A stretch of 64,000 nt of DNA from Salinibaculum sp. SYNS191 (GCF_037338445.1 NZ_CP147838.1:3596001-3660000), one strand, 5' to 3'; shown: positions 1 through 9,221, numbered from the stretch's first letter. Notes: generated by a model not told the origin, from the letters alone. Translations and numbers: made by a program.

Positions 1-661
1 GAAGGCCGCCGAGCAGACCCTCTCTGAGGTGCTCACCGGCGTCCGCGCCGTCTTCGCCGAGCGCGAGACGTGGATTATGGGCGTCATGCTCTTCTTCGCG
101 ACGGGGATGAACTTCACCGTCATGGGACTCTGGGGCGTCCCCTACATCGTGCAGGCCTACGGCCTCTCCGTTCCGGCGGCGTCGGTCTACACGCTCGTCG
201 GAAACGCCGGCCTCGTCGTCGGGTCGCCGGTGCTGGGCTGGCTGTCGGACCGCCTCGAACGCCGGACCGGCATCATCCTCGCCGCCGCCGTCGTCTACCT
301 CGCCGCCTACGCCAGCATCGTCGCTCTCGGGACACCCCCGCTGTGGTACGTCGGCGTCGTCTTCTTCAGCGTGATGTTCCTGCTCGGCGGGTTCACGCTC
401 TCCTACACCGTCATCAAGGAACGGCACGCATCGGAGCGGTCGGGGACCGCCACCGGGACGATAAACGGGATGGCCTTCCTCGGCGCGGCGGTCCTCCCCG
501 GTGTCATGGGCTGGGTGCTGGACGTGTTCTGGACCGGCGAGACAGTCGCCGGCAGCCGCGTCTACACGCTCGTCGGCTACCGCGTCGCCTTCGGCGTCGC
601 CGCGGCGAGCGGACTCATCGCGCTCGTCTGTGCGGCGTGGCTCCACCGCCGGACGCGATAG
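1..661 (+). CDS. MFS transporter, C-terminal half (cut by window edge)
   Basis: The reading frame is open from the window edge, so the true start lies upstream; a GTG at 29 is internal. About six hydrophobic membrane spans are visible, matching the C-terminal half of a 12-span major facilitator permease. Between the second and third visible spans is a motif-A-like loop, GWLSDRLERRTG, which is typical of the 6-7 or 8-9 loop of MFS carriers. The protein ends WLHRRTR just before the stop. The substrate cannot be told from this fragment. The next gene on the same strand starts about 55 bases downstream. Confidence 0.8.
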   Translation, partial: KAAEQTLSEVLTGVRAVFAERETWIMGVMLFFATGMNFTVMGLWGVPYIVQAYGLSVPAASVYTLVGNAGLVVGSPVLGWLSDRLERRTGIILAAAVVYLAAYASIVALGTPPLWYVGVVFFSVMFLLGGFTLSYTVIKERHASERSGTATGTINGMAFLGAAVLPGVMGWVLDVFWTGETVAGSRVYTLVGYRVAFGVAAASGLIALVCAAWLHRRTR

Positions 662-716
662 GCCGGACCTGCTCGCAATCATCACCTTCTAAGGCCTTCA
701 CGTCGCATCCTCGACT

Positions 717-1136
717 ATGAGCGACACGCCCTACACCTACGAGACGGACGTGACCGTCCGCTTTCGCGACCTCGACGTGATGAAGCAGGTCCACAACGCC
801 GTCGTCCTCCAGTACGTGGAAGAGGCCCGCGTCCGCTACTTCCGGGACGTGCTCGACGTAGACATCACGGAGATGAACGGCGCTATCGCCCGTCAGGAGA
901 TAGACTACGCGGGACCGGTCACATTCGACGCCGCGGTGACGGTCCGCTATCGCGTCGCCAGCATCGGTGAGGCCAGCCTCACGATGGCGTTCGAGGTCGT
1001 CGCCGACGGCGAGGTGGCGGCCAGCGGCGAGGTGGTCCACGTCGTCCTCGACGAGGCGAACGAACCGACCGCCGTCCCTTCGTCCTGGAGAATGGACATC
1101 CGGGACTTCGAGGACGTGCCGGTCGAGCGCTCGTAG
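717..1136 (+). CDS. Acyl-CoA thioesterase, 4HBT hotdog family
   Basis: A 139-residue single hotdog domain. The N-terminus carries the 4-hydroxybenzoyl-CoA thioesterase signature DLDVMKQVHNAVVLQYVEEA (about residues 18-37), with the catalytic Asp region followed by HNA and an aromatic-EEAR segment. Family members hydrolyse acyl-CoA or aryl-CoA thioesters in the cytosol. The 139-residue length is usual for the family. It ends 15 bases from the stop of the opposite-strand M24 gene, so the two converge. The substrate is not predictable, although aromatic CoA esters would suit the island that starts about 8 kb away. Confidence 0.85.
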   Translation: MSDTPYTYETDVTVRFRDLDVMKQVHNAVVLQYVEEARVRYFRDVLDVDITEMNGAIARQEIDYAGPVTFDAAVTVRYRVASIGEASLTMAFEVVADGEVAASGEVVHVVLDEANEPTAVPSSWRMDIRDFEDVPVERS

Positions 1137-1151
1137 AACGCGGGTCGCCGT

Positions 1152-2381
1152 TCAGTAGTCGATGCGGGTGATCTCCTCGACGGGCCACTGGCTGAGGATT
1201 TCGACGCCGTTCTCGCGGACGACGACCATCTCCTCGACGCGGACGCCCTGGCGGTCGGCGGGTTGCATCGTCTCGACGGCCATCGTCATCCCCTCCTCGA
1301 TTTCGATGGGGTGGTCCGGCGAGAGGCCGCGCCAGATGAGCGGCACCTCGTAGAGCTGGAGACCGAGGCCGTGGGCCCAGTGGTTGGTGGTCATCTGCCA
1401 GAACTCGTCGGCCCCGTACCAGTCCATGTGCTCGCCCTCCTCGTCGGGGAAGCCCTTGCAAATCTCGTCGGTGGTCGCCCCGGGCTCGATGCGTTCGAGC
1501 ACGTCGTAGAGGTCGTCGCGGGCCTTCTCGTAGGCGTCCTTCTGCGCGTCGGTGGGCTCGCCCATGCTGAAGGTGCGGTAGTAACACGAGCGATAGCCCA
1601 TGAAGCCGATGTTGTAGAAGTCGGCGTAGACCAGGTCACCGGGGCGAATCATCCGGTCGGTGGTGTTGGCCTGGTGCTTCGGCCAGGTGTTCGGACCGGA
1701 GGTGACGTAGCCGCCCTGGGCCATCGCGCCGTGACGCCAGAGTTCGCCGACGGCGTCGCCCCAGACCTCGGATTCGCGTTTGCCGGGTTTGCCGCTCTCC
1801 GTGATGGCCTGGAACCCGGATTCACAGATGGCCGCAACCTGACGGAGGCACTCGATTTCGTCCCGCGTCTTCGTCTTGCGGGCGTCGAGCATGATGTCCG
1901 TCGCCGCTGCCGTGTCGACGTCGACGTTGCGGTCCTCGAACTTCTCGACGAGCGCGCCGTTACCGACGTCGATGCCCATCGGCTCGTTGTCGACGCCGTA
2001 CTCCTCCATGGCGGTGTAGACCGTCTCGGCCATCTTGTCCTTGAGCCAGTCGCGCGCGGAAGGTCGGCCGGAGGCGCGGGGGACGTTGCCGAGGCCGGGG
2101 CAGGCGTAGCGGATGTCGTCCAGCCACGGGCAATTGAACTTCTGGTTCGAGGCGTGGTCCGCCGTGTCCCAGTGGACGATGTCGCCGTTCTCCGTCAGGA
2201 GCGTGTAGTGGTCGGCCCCGCTGCCGCCGGTCATCGCCAGCCCGGTTACGTACCGGACGTTCGGGTCGTTGATGAGCAGCATCGACCCGAGTTCCGAGTC
2301 CTGCAGCCGTTCCAGTGCCCGCTCCTTTCGCTCGCGGCGCATTCGCTGCATGTCGATTCGCTCTTCCCAGTCGACGGCCAT
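1152..2381 (-). CDS. M24-family (pita-bread fold) hydrolase, creatinase/Xaa-Pro peptidase-like
   Basis: The N-terminal creatinase-type domain is followed by a C-terminal pita-bread domain from about residue 160. Visible in the latter are YADFYN (first metal Asp), HGLGLQLYE (conserved His), ETMQPADRQG and VRVEEM (two Glu). The second metal Asp, usually in a SD(I/V)TRTF motif, is Cys here (GYRSCYYRTF). A metal-independent, creatinase-like use of the fold is therefore possible, so the substrate is left open. The start chosen is MAVDWEERIDMQR (409 residues); an in-frame ATG at 2435 would add 18 residues of unusual composition. An amidase starts divergently about 160 bases away, which suggests a shared nitrogen-compound role. 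Confidence 0.82.
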   Translation of the reverse strand: MAVDWEERIDMQRMRRERKERALERLQDSELGSMLLINDPNVRYVTGLAMTGGSGADHYTLLTENGDIVHWDTADHASNQKFNCPWLDDIRYACPGLGNVPRASGRPSARDWLKDKMAETVYTAMEEYGVDNEPMGIDVGNGALVEKFEDRNVDVDTAAATDIMLDARKTKTRDEIECLRQVAAICESGFQAITESGKPGKRESEVWGDAVGELWRHGAMAQGGYVTSGPNTWPKHQANTTDRMIRPGDLVYADFYNIGFMGYRSCYYRTFSMGEPTDAQKDAYEKARDDLYDVLERIEPGATTDEICKGFPDEEGEHMDWYGADEFWQMTTNHWAHGLGLQLYEVPLIWRGLSPDHPIEIEEGMTMAVETMQPADRQGVRVEEMVVVRENGVEILSQWPVEEITRIDY

Positions 2382-2543
2382 GGTGCCACGCGTCCCTTCC
2401 ATGAAGTCGCGCTCGTACATCACCACAGCGTACACGGAGGGGACTAATCAAACTCCGGATTTCGGCCGCGCGTCCGATTCGGGGCCGACACCGCCGGGTT
2501 TCCACGCCCACCTTTTTGCTCGTGGCTCACGACACCACACAGC

Positions 2544-3983
2544 ATGATACGCGATGCAGACGTCCGGAACGTGGCTGACCGCCTCGGACTCGAACTGGAC
2601 GCCGACGACCTTGCGGCCTACGCGGAGGCCGCGAACGACATGCGAGAGCAGTTCGCCTCGCTGGAGCCTGCCACGCCCGAGGCCGAACCGGCGACGGACG
2701 TCACGACTGGCGACGACGAGTACAACGCCGTCCGCCACCGCTTCCGACTGCCCGACGCGTCGGGACCGCTGGATGACCTGGCGGTCGGCGTCAAGGACAA
2801 CATGGCGGTCGCAGGCGTCCCGATGCACTGCGGGTCTGCCGCCGTCGACTTCACCCCGACGTACCACGCGACGGTCGTCGACCGGCTCCACGACGCTGGC
2901 GCGGCCGTCACCGCCACGACGAACATGGACGAGTTCGCGTACTTCACGACCGGCGAGACGTGCGCGTTCGGTCCCACCGAGAACCCGCGGGTAGAGGGCT
3001 CTGTCCCCGGCGGGTCGTCCAGCGGGAGCGGCGCGGCCGTCGCCGCCGGGATGCTCGACGCGGCGCTTGGCAGCGACACCGGCGGGAGCGTCCGCATCCC
3101 TGCCTCGTTCTGTGGCGTCGTCGGGTTGAAGCCGACGCATCGTGCAGTCCCGCGCTTCGGCTTCGCCGACCTCGCACCGTCGCTGGACTGTATCGGGCCG
3201 CTCGCACCCGACGTCGAGACCGCCGCCCGTGTCTTCGATACCATCGCGGGTCCGGACCCGCGGGACCCGTCCTCGTTGAGCGGGGCACCGTCGACCGATG
3301 CGACCGCCGGGCTGGACGACCCTGTGGAGGAGTGCCGCGTCGCCGTCGTCGAGCCGGCGATGGACGACGCCGACGGGGATGTCGCCGACGCAGTCGAGGC
3401 GGCCGTCGAGTCGCTCGAAGACCGGGGCGTCGCGGCGGAGTCGGTGTCGCCCGCGCAGTACCGGAACGTCGGAATGGCCGGGCTAATCGTCGCGGGGGCC
3501 GAGTTCGCGACGCTCGCGCTGTCGGAGGGGCAGGTCGTCGGGACCGGCACCGGGTACAGCGAACCCTGGCGCGAGACCGTCCGCGAGGTGGTCCGGTCGC
3601 CGGACATCGGGGACAGCGTCCGCGACCAGATACTGACCCACGGCACACTGGCCGCGGACGGCCTGAGTCACTACGTCGCCGCGCGGAACCTCGGCGCCGA
3701 GTTCACGGCGGCGGTCGACGACGTGCTGGAGACCTACGACGCGCTCGTGACGCCGACGACCCCGATGACCGCCCCCGAGTTCGGCGCTATCACCACCGAC
3801 GAGGACTTCTCGCGGACCGTCGCCAACACCGTCCCGTTCAACGCCAGCGGCCACCCCGCGCTCACGGTGCCGACAGAGACGGACGACGGGGCGCCGGCCG
3901 GCGTCCAGTTCGTCGGGCGGCGGGGCGACGAGCGCACGCTCGTCGCGCTGGGCACGTCGCTCGAAGATGCCAGTTCCGCGTAG
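2544..3983 (+). CDS. Amidase (amidase-signature family, GatA-like)
   Basis: A 479-residue amidase-signature enzyme with an intact Ser-cisSer-Lys triad: Lys in VGVKDNMAV (near 90), the Ser-rich loop PGGSSSGSGAAVAAG (near 155) and GSDTGGSVRIPASFCG (near 178) with the nucleophile. The class hydrolyses C-N amide bonds in the cytosol. GatA proper normally sits with gatB/gatC, and neither is nearby, so this is more likely a catabolic amidase. The N-terminal helical extension (about 60 residues) resembles bacterial and archaeal small-molecule amidases. It is divergent from the M24 hydrolase; a VOC gene follows 47 bases downstream on the same strand. Confidence 0.88.
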   Translation: MIRDADVRNVADRLGLELDADDLAAYAEAANDMREQFASLEPATPEAEPATDVTTGDDEYNAVRHRFRLPDASGPLDDLAVGVKDNMAVAGVPMHCGSAAVDFTPTYHATVVDRLHDAGAAVTATTNMDEFAYFTTGETCAFGPTENPRVEGSVPGGSSSGSGAAVAAGMLDAALGSDTGGSVRIPASFCGVVGLKPTHRAVPRFGFADLAPSLDCIGPLAPDVETAARVFDTIAGPDPRDPSSLSGAPSTDATAGLDDPVEECRVAVVEPAMDDADGDVADAVEAAVESLEDRGVAAESVSPAQYRNVGMAGLIVAGAEFATLALSEGQVVGTGTGYSEPWRETVREVVRSPDIGDSVRDQILTHGTLAADGLSHYVAARNLGAEFTAAVDDVLETYDALVTPTTPMTAPEFGAITTDEDFSRTVANTVPFNASGHPALTVPTETDDGAPAGVQFVGRRGDERTLVALGTSLEDASSA

Positions 3984-4030
3984 CCACCGCCATCCGAGCC
4001 TATAACTGCCTGCCGCGAACACTCTCTCCC

Positions 4031-4501
4031 ATGTCCCACGAGACGCCGATTCGCGTCGACCACACCGGCATCGCCGTCGAGTCCATCCCGGACGCCGAAC
4101 CGCTGCTGTTCGCGCTGGGCTGTCGGAAGCTCATCGAGGAGTCCGTCGAGGGGCGCTTCCGCTGGGCACAGTACGACTTCGGCACGAATGCCTCCCGGCT
4201 GGAACTCATCGCGCCGGAGGCCGAGGACACCTTCCTGACGGAGTACCTCGACGAGCACGGCCCCGGCCTGCACCACGTCACCTTCGAGGTGGCGGACATC
4301 GACGCCGTCGCGGCCACGCTGGAGGAGTCGGGCTACAGCGTGGTCGAGTACCGCGAGTACGAGGACTGGACCGAGGCGTTCGTCCCGCCGTCGAACCCGA
4401 CCGGCGCGCTCTTTCAGCTGTTCGAGTACCACGACAGCTACGACGAGGGACGGCCGCCGGCAGAGAAACTCTACGTCGACGGGCAGCGATTGACGAAATA
4501 G
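4031..4501 (+). CDS. VOC-superfamily protein, methylmalonyl-CoA epimerase-like
   Basis: A 156-residue protein with two betaalphabetabetabeta modules of the vicinal-oxygen-chelate fold. The putative metal residues are the first His in RVDHTGIAVE (near residue 10), His in PGLHHVTFEVADI (near 80) and a C-terminal Glu in LFQLFEYHD. This spacing matches methylmalonyl-CoA epimerases and related glyoxalase-like enzymes. The start MSHETPIRV is the first ATG after the amidase stop. An epimerase role is plausible, but the reaction cannot be assigned; other VOC isomerases and dioxygenases share the motifs. Confidence 0.78.
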   Translation: MSHETPIRVDHTGIAVESIPDAEPLLFALGCRKLIEESVEGRFRWAQYDFGTNASRLELIAPEAEDTFLTEYLDEHGPGLHHVTFEVADIDAVAATLEESGYSVVEYREYEDWTEAFVPPSNPTGALFQLFEYHDSYDEGRPPAEKLYVDGQRLTK

Positions 4502-4516
4502 AGAGCGAGAGCCGGT

Positions 4517-5479
4517 TCAGACGGGGTTGAGGCCGTTCTCCTCGCGGAGCGTGTCGATGTACGAGCGGAAGCCGGTCTCCAGGTCGTACTCCACCTCGTA
4601 GCCGAAGTCCTCCTGGGCAGCGGTCATGTCGAGGTTCTGCGTCCAGGGGAGTTCACCCTCGTCGGAGACCTCCAGGTCAGCGTCGGGGATGATTTCGCGG
4701 ACTGCGTTGGCGGCCTCGCGGATGGTCGCCAGGACGCCGCGGACGTTGTAGATGCGCTGGCTCAACTCGTCCTCGTCGACGAAGGTGGCCTTGCGGAACG
4801 CCTGCGCGATGTCGCGGGCGTGCTGCCAGTCGATGACCTGGTCGCCGTACTCGACGCTGAAGGACTCGCCGAGTGCGGGCTTCTCGATGATGTTCGCCAG
4901 GAACGCGGAGCCGCCGGTCTCGCGGTAGGGGCCGTAGGCGACGGTCGGGCGCAGGCCGACGTGGTCGAGGCCGTAGTCCTCGTGGTAGACGCGGGCCTGG
5001 TGCTCGTTGTACTCCTTGGTCGCGCCGTAGAGCGTGTCGGGGTAGACGAGTTCGTCCTCGTCGACGTACTCGGCGTCGTAGTTGTGCGGGGGCGCGTAGA
5101 CGGCGGCGCTTGAGGCCCAGGAGACGCGCTCGACCTGGTCGTCCAGCGTGCGAGCGGCCTCGAAGACGTTGTTCGTGCCCTGGACGTTCACGTCCAGCGC
5201 CGCGCGGGGGTTGTCGCGGGCGGTGTTGGTCAGCAGTGCCGCGAGGTGGACGATGTGGTTCGTTCCCGTCTCCTTGACTGCGCGGACGACGTCGGTTGCC
5301 TCGGAGACGTCGCCCCGGCGGATAGTCACGTCGTCGGCGACGCCGAGTTTCGAGAGGATGCGGTCGTCCGTCGAGAGGTCGTAGGCCACGACGTCGTGGC
5401 CCGCCTCGACCAGGTCCTCGACGACGTAGGAGCCGAGGAAGCCGGTACCACCAGTTACCAGTACGGTATTCTCTGTCAT
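4517..5479 (-). CDS. NAD-dependent epimerase/dehydratase (extended SDR)
   Basis: A 320-residue extended short-chain dehydrogenase. The N-terminal Rossmann motif VTGGTGFLGSYVVEDL binds NAD(P), and YGATKEYNEH (near 165) supplies the catalytic Tyr-x-x-x-Lys. WASSAAVYAPP just before it carries the catalytic Ser region. Typical substrates are nucleotide sugars or other hydroxyl/keto compounds; no sugar-transferase neighbours are present to decide. The gene converges with the VOC gene. Its start lies about 48 bases from the 3' end of the opposite... TPP-enzyme gene on the same strand, so co-transcription with that operon is possible. Confidence 0.85.
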   Translation of the reverse strand: MTENTVLVTGGTGFLGSYVVEDLVEAGHDVVAYDLSTDDRILSKLGVADDVTIRRGDVSEATDVVRAVKETGTNHIVHLAALLTNTARDNPRAALDVNVQGTNNVFEAARTLDDQVERVSWASSAAVYAPPHNYDAEYVDEDELVYPDTLYGATKEYNEHQARVYHEDYGLDHVGLRPTVAYGPYRETGGSAFLANIIEKPALGESFSVEYGDQVIDWQHARDIAQAFRKATFVDEDELSQRIYNVRGVLATIREAANAVREIIPDADLEVSDEGELPWTQNLDMTAAQEDFGYEVEYDLETGFRSYIDTLREENGLNPV

Positions 5480-5526
5480 CGTTGTAGTCGTATGAGTTTC
5501 GAGTGTCGGTGAAAAGCTTTGCTGTC

Positions 5527-7230
5527 TTACTCGTGGAGGCCGCCGACCATCTCGTAGAACGACGACTGCAGCGACTCGACCATCTCCTCCTCGCGGTCGA
5601 TGCGGGCGTCGACGACGAATGGCACGTCGGACTCCTTTCCCGTCGCCAGCGCGTCGGCGAGTTCGTCGGGCGTGACGGCCCGGGTGGCCTCCGCACCGAA
5701 CCCTTCGGCGACCTTCACGAAGTCAGTGTCGTGGAACTCGACGCCGGCGATGTCACCCTCGCCCTCCTGCATCTGTCGGACCATACCGAGACTGGTGTCG
5801 TTGAGCACGACGAACGTGGGGGCGACGCCGTGTTCGACGGCCGTCTCGACGCTGGTCATCGTCATCGTGAAGCCGCCGTCACCGGCGACGCCGATGACGT
5901 CCTTGTCGGTCGTGATGGCCGCCGAGACGGCCGCGGGCGTCGCCCAGCCCATCGCGCCGACGCCGCCGCTGCCGAAGTAGGTCTTCGTCGCGGGGGCCTG
6001 CAGGTAGTTCAGCAGCCAGAAGCGGTTGTTCCCGGAGTCGGCCGTGACGATGGTGTCCTCGTCGACGACGGCTTCTATCTCCTTGACCGCTCGCTGTGGC
6101 TTGATGGGCGAGGCGTCGGAGTCGCACTCGGGGGTGTAGAACGATTCCCGCGCCGCGGTGGCGCGGTCCCGTGCCCAGTCGTTGTCCACGTCGTCGGGCA
6201 GCGCGTCGGCGAGGTCGGTCAGGCTCCCCCTGGCGTCGCCGATGAGCGCCACGTCGGCGGGGTAGACCCACCCGGCGTTGCGCGTGTCGATGTCGGCGTG
6301 GACGATGGTCTGCTCGTCGGGACGGATAAACTCGGGGGACTGCCAGTTGGTGTCCATCGGGTTGAGCCGCGAGCCGACCACGAGCAGCACGTCGGCCTCG
6401 CTGACGACCTGGTTGGCCCCTTCGTGACCGAAGGAGCCGATGACGCCAGCGGCCAGGTCGTGGGTCTCGGGGAACGTGGACTTCCCGAGGTAGGAGGTGG
6501 TCACGACGGCGTCCGTCGCCTCGGCGACGGTCCGCAGTTCGTCGTAGGCGTCGGCGGCGTGGACGCCGTTGCCGGCGATGATGACCGGACGCTCGGCGTC
6601 GGCCAGTGCGTCGACGGCGGCTTCCACGTCCGCTGCGTCGGGCCGGGACTCCCAGTTCTGGACCTGGTCGTGGCCGTCCCAGACCGGCGGGACGGGGTCT
6701 TCGGGCATCTCCTCGGTGACGGCGTCGCCGTCGAGGATGACCGCTGTCGGGCCGGGACGGCTGGCCGTCGCGTGCTTGAAGGCGAGCTGGAGGCTGCGGA
6801 TGGTCTCCGTCGGTGAGCGGGGGAACCAGTGTTCCTTCGTGTAGGCGTCGAGCGCCGACGGGAGGTCGAGTCCGCCGTAGTCGCCGCGGGCCTGCTGGTA
6901 GGGAGCAAGCGTCGAGTAGTCGCCGCGCTCGCTGGCCTCCGTGATGGTGACCATCGGCGAGGAGGCGAGCCGGCCCTCCATCTGGCCGATGGCACCGAGG
7001 CTGCCAATCCAGGGCCCCTGGCCGGCGAGGACGCCGGGCTCGCCGTGGTAGCGGCCGTAGAACTCCGCCATGACGCTGGCCTCGCGCTCGTCGCGCGGGC
7101 GGACCAGCGTGATGCCGGACTCCGGAATGTAGTCGAGGACCTCGATGACGCGGCCACCCGGGTAGCCGAACATGTACTCGACGCCCTGCGTGTCGAGTTC
7201 CTCGACGAGCCGCTCGCCCGTCTCAGTCAT
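5527..7230 (-). CDS. Thiamine-pyrophosphate enzyme, acetolactate-synthase-like
   Basis: A 567-residue protein with the three-domain ALS/POX layout. The N-terminal PYR domain has a Glu in RPRDEREASVMAEFYGR. The central domain is Rossmann-like (ERPVIIAGNGVHAAD). The C-terminal PP domain has the ThDP motif GDGGFTMTMTSVETA ending in LNDTSLGM. The usual GPG(A/T)TN loop is replaced by GPWIGSLGA, so it is probably not a biosynthetic acetolactate synthase. A 2-oxoacid decarboxylase or hydroxyacyl lyase is equally possible. The start ATG at 7230 overlaps by 8 bases the stop of the EthD-like gene, so the two form one operon. Confidence 0.82.
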   Translation of the reverse strand: MTETGERLVEELDTQGVEYMFGYPGGRVIEVLDYIPESGITLVRPRDEREASVMAEFYGRYHGEPGVLAGQGPWIGSLGAIGQMEGRLASSPMVTITEASERGDYSTLAPYQQARGDYGGLDLPSALDAYTKEHWFPRSPTETIRSLQLAFKHATASRPGPTAVILDGDAVTEEMPEDPVPPVWDGHDQVQNWESRPDAADVEAAVDALADAERPVIIAGNGVHAADAYDELRTVAEATDAVVTTSYLGKSTFPETHDLAAGVIGSFGHEGANQVVSEADVLLVVGSRLNPMDTNWQSPEFIRPDEQTIVHADIDTRNAGWVYPADVALIGDARGSLTDLADALPDDVDNDWARDRATAARESFYTPECDSDASPIKPQRAVKEIEAVVDEDTIVTADSGNNRFWLLNYLQAPATKTYFGSGGVGAMGWATPAAVSAAITTDKDVIGVAGDGGFTMTMTSVETAVEHGVAPTFVVLNDTSLGMVRQMQEGEGDIAGVEFHDTDFVKVAEGFGAEATRAVTPDELADALATGKESDVPFVVDARIDREEEMVESLQSSFYEMVGGLHE

Positions 7231-7549
7231 GGATTTCGTCGAGCTGGACCGTCTCTTCGACGATGAGGCGCGGGCCGGCCTCGACGTCGATGAACTCCGC
7301 GGCGTCTTCCTGAACCTCCTGGCCGATATCCGAGTCGAACGCCGCACCGAGTGCGGCCATGTCGTCGAAGTAGAGTTCCAGCACGCCGTCGAAGTCGGCC
7401 TGCTCCGGGTTGGCCGGGAGCGACGTGACGTATCGCCGGAGGCCCGGCAGTTCCCTGGCGAGTTCAGCGTGGTCGCCCTGCCAGCGCTCCGCGAACTCCT
7501 CGTGGCTGTACCCGTCCCTGCGGACGAGCAGGTCTACCATCTTTATCAT
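7223..7549 (-). CDS. EthD-like dimeric alpha/beta-barrel protein
   Basis: A 108-residue protein. The N-terminus MVDLLVRRDGYSHEEF, the central WQGDHAELARELPGLRRY and the later GVLELYFDDMAAL fit the EthD/dimeric ferredoxin-like barrel family, which is often found beside oxidative or ring-degrading enzymes. It starts at ATG 7549, or at ATG 7540 three codons in. A TATA-like GTTAAACC about 32 bases upstream on this strand favours 7549. It overlaps the TPP enzyme gene and is divergent from the IclR regulator, which probably controls both. The biochemical function of this family is poorly defined. Confidence 0.75.
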   Translation of the reverse strand: MIKMVDLLVRRDGYSHEEFAERWQGDHAELARELPGLRRYVTSLPANPEQADFDGVLELYFDDMAALGAAFDSDIGQEVQEDAAEFIDVEAGPRLIVEETVQLDEIHD

Positions 7550-7703
7550 GACAGTTCGTACATCTTCTGCGTGGGTCTTTGGTTTAACGGTTGTCGGTTC
7601 GTCTCTCTTCCCCCGCCCTCGGTGGAGATACGTCCAGTTGTCTCTCGTCGGCGTTCGAATAGGTAGAACAAGACTTTTGTGAGCAGTTCCCGTGGTCTGG
7701 TGT

Positions 7704-8474
7704 ATGACGGTACCCTCGGAAGTGAACCGGCCGGTCGAAACAGTCGAACGAGCCATCGAAATCGTCGAATTCCTCAAGGAGAACGGCTCGGCGTCGGTGA
7801 TGGAGATTACGGACCACCTTGGGTGTGCAAAGAGCACCGCGCACCGCCACCTGAAGACGCTGGAATCGCACAGTTTCCTCATCGAGGAGGACGACGAGTA
7901 CCGGCTGAGCGTCCGGTTTCTGGACTACGGCATCGTCGCACGCGAGAAGTACACGCTCTTCCAGGAGGCCAAACCGAAGGTCGACGAACTCGCCGACGAG
8001 ACGGAGGAGAAGATATGGTGTACCGTGGAGGAACACGGCCGGAGCGTCCACATCTACGGTGCGCAGGGCAAACACTCCGTCCGGACCTACGCTCGCGTCG
8101 GCCACCGGAACTACCTCCACCAGCACGCCGCCGGCAAGGCGATCCTCGCGCATCTGCCGGACGAGCGCATCGAGGATATCATCGACGGATACGGCCTGCC
8201 GCCGCGGACGCCCAACACGATAACCGACCCGGACGTGCTCTGGTCGGAGATAGAGACAATCCGGGACCGCGGCTACGCCTTCAACATCGAGGAGTCCGTC
8301 CAGGGACTCCACGCAGTCGGCGCGCCCATCACCGACGAGAACGACGTCGCGATCGGGGCCATCAGCGTCTCCGGCCCGGCGAACCGCCTCGAAGGTTCGT
8401 TCCTCCGCGAGGAACTCCCCACCCTCCTGCTGGGGACAGTCAACGAGATAACCATCAATCTCGCCCACGTCTGA
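7704..8474 (+). CDS. IclR-family transcriptional regulator
   Basis: A 256-residue regulator. The N-terminal winged helix includes SVMEITDHLGCAKSTAHRHL (about residues 33-52). The C-terminal IclR effector domain contains VEEHGRSVHIYGAQGKHSV, HQHAAGKAILAHLP and INLAHV at the end. IclR proteins bind small metabolites such as aromatic acids, or glyoxylate and pyruvate. The gene is divergent from the EthD-TPP operon across about 150 bases, the usual arrangement for local control. Start MTVPSEVNRPVETVERA was chosen; a GTG at 7692 would add four residues. Confidence 0.9.
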   Translation: MTVPSEVNRPVETVERAIEIVEFLKENGSASVMEITDHLGCAKSTAHRHLKTLESHSFLIEEDDEYRLSVRFLDYGIVAREKYTLFQEAKPKVDELADETEEKIWCTVEEHGRSVHIYGAQGKHSVRTYARVGHRNYLHQHAAGKAILAHLPDERIEDIIDGYGLPPRTPNTITDPDVLWSEIETIRDRGYAFNIEESVQGLHAVGAPITDENDVAIGAISVSGPANRLEGSFLREELPTLLLGTVNEITINLAHV

Positions 8475-9221
8475 GGTCGTTCGAGTTAGTCGGACGGCTC
8501 TCGGTGCCGACCGGTTCTCGTTCTACCCCGGGCTGTCGTCTGCCCTGTCAACCTGGCGCACACTCGTTCAGTTCGGTTGAACGGCGCGTCTCCCCCGGGT
8601 GTCTCTGAGCCGGGAGTGACGACTCTCGCCGTGCCGACCACCTCCCGACGCCGGGGTAGACCGCCTCTGAAGGCACCCCGTCGCACTCACCCGCTTGGCT
8701 CGGCCAGCCTCTCGTTCGAAAGAGTCGAATTTTACTAGCTCCGACCCCTTCAGAACCATGTAAAATTACAATCATAGGCCTGTAATAACCTTACTGCAGG
8801 CCCGTTCCCTCCGATAGCGTGTGTGCCGAGCGGCGACGCTTCCGCGGACGTAGCCGCCTCCGCGGGCAGTGCATGGTGCATCGTGGGTGGGTTTCACAGC
8901 CGTGACTGCCGACGGGACCCCTCTCAGGCTCCGAATCATCCGATTCAACATGAATGAACGCAATAATTGCCGGAATCTCGCTGACCCCTCACGCACCGTC
9001 GGAGCTGCAGTGAGAATCCTGCTCTGAGGTGCTCAGGCAGTCGTATCGCTGCCGATGGTACGAGGTACCATCAGATGTCGTTCGATTCTTTCGAAGACTC
9101 TCTACTCACTGGTTTGTCGAAGTAGCGCCCTCTGACGGAGGTATTGTGGACTATACGTTTCGTAAATGCGTTCAGTAGAATTGAACGACCGTGCTGGTAG
9201 CTCACACGGGCTGTGGGGCCG
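8475..9221. other. Long intergenic stretch without a supported gene
   Basis: About 750 bases between the IclR gene and the enoyl-CoA hydratase. Short open frames here have arginine/serine-rich, non-haloarchaeal composition and no recognisable domain, so none is called. An AT-richer patch (8725-8800) and a copy of the motif TATTGTGGACTATA (about 9142-9155) are present. That motif resembles sequences near the phenylacetate promoters, but no gene starts just after it. No tRNA-like cloverleaf was recognised. Confidence 0.5.

Noticed and set aside
2544..3983. GatA subunit of glutamyl-tRNA amidotransferase
   Set aside because: No gatB or gatC nearby and the context is catabolic; motif set is shared by general amidases.
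8486..8775. Several overlapping frames of 60-75 codons in the intergenic stretch
   Set aside because: Composition is Arg/Ser/Thr-rich without acidic bias, frames overlap on one strand in several phases, and no motif or promoter fits.
9142..9155. TATTGTGGACTATA motif as a paa operator
   Set aside because: It is downstream of the minus-strand hydratase gene and no gene starts after it on either strand, so it is only a resemblance.
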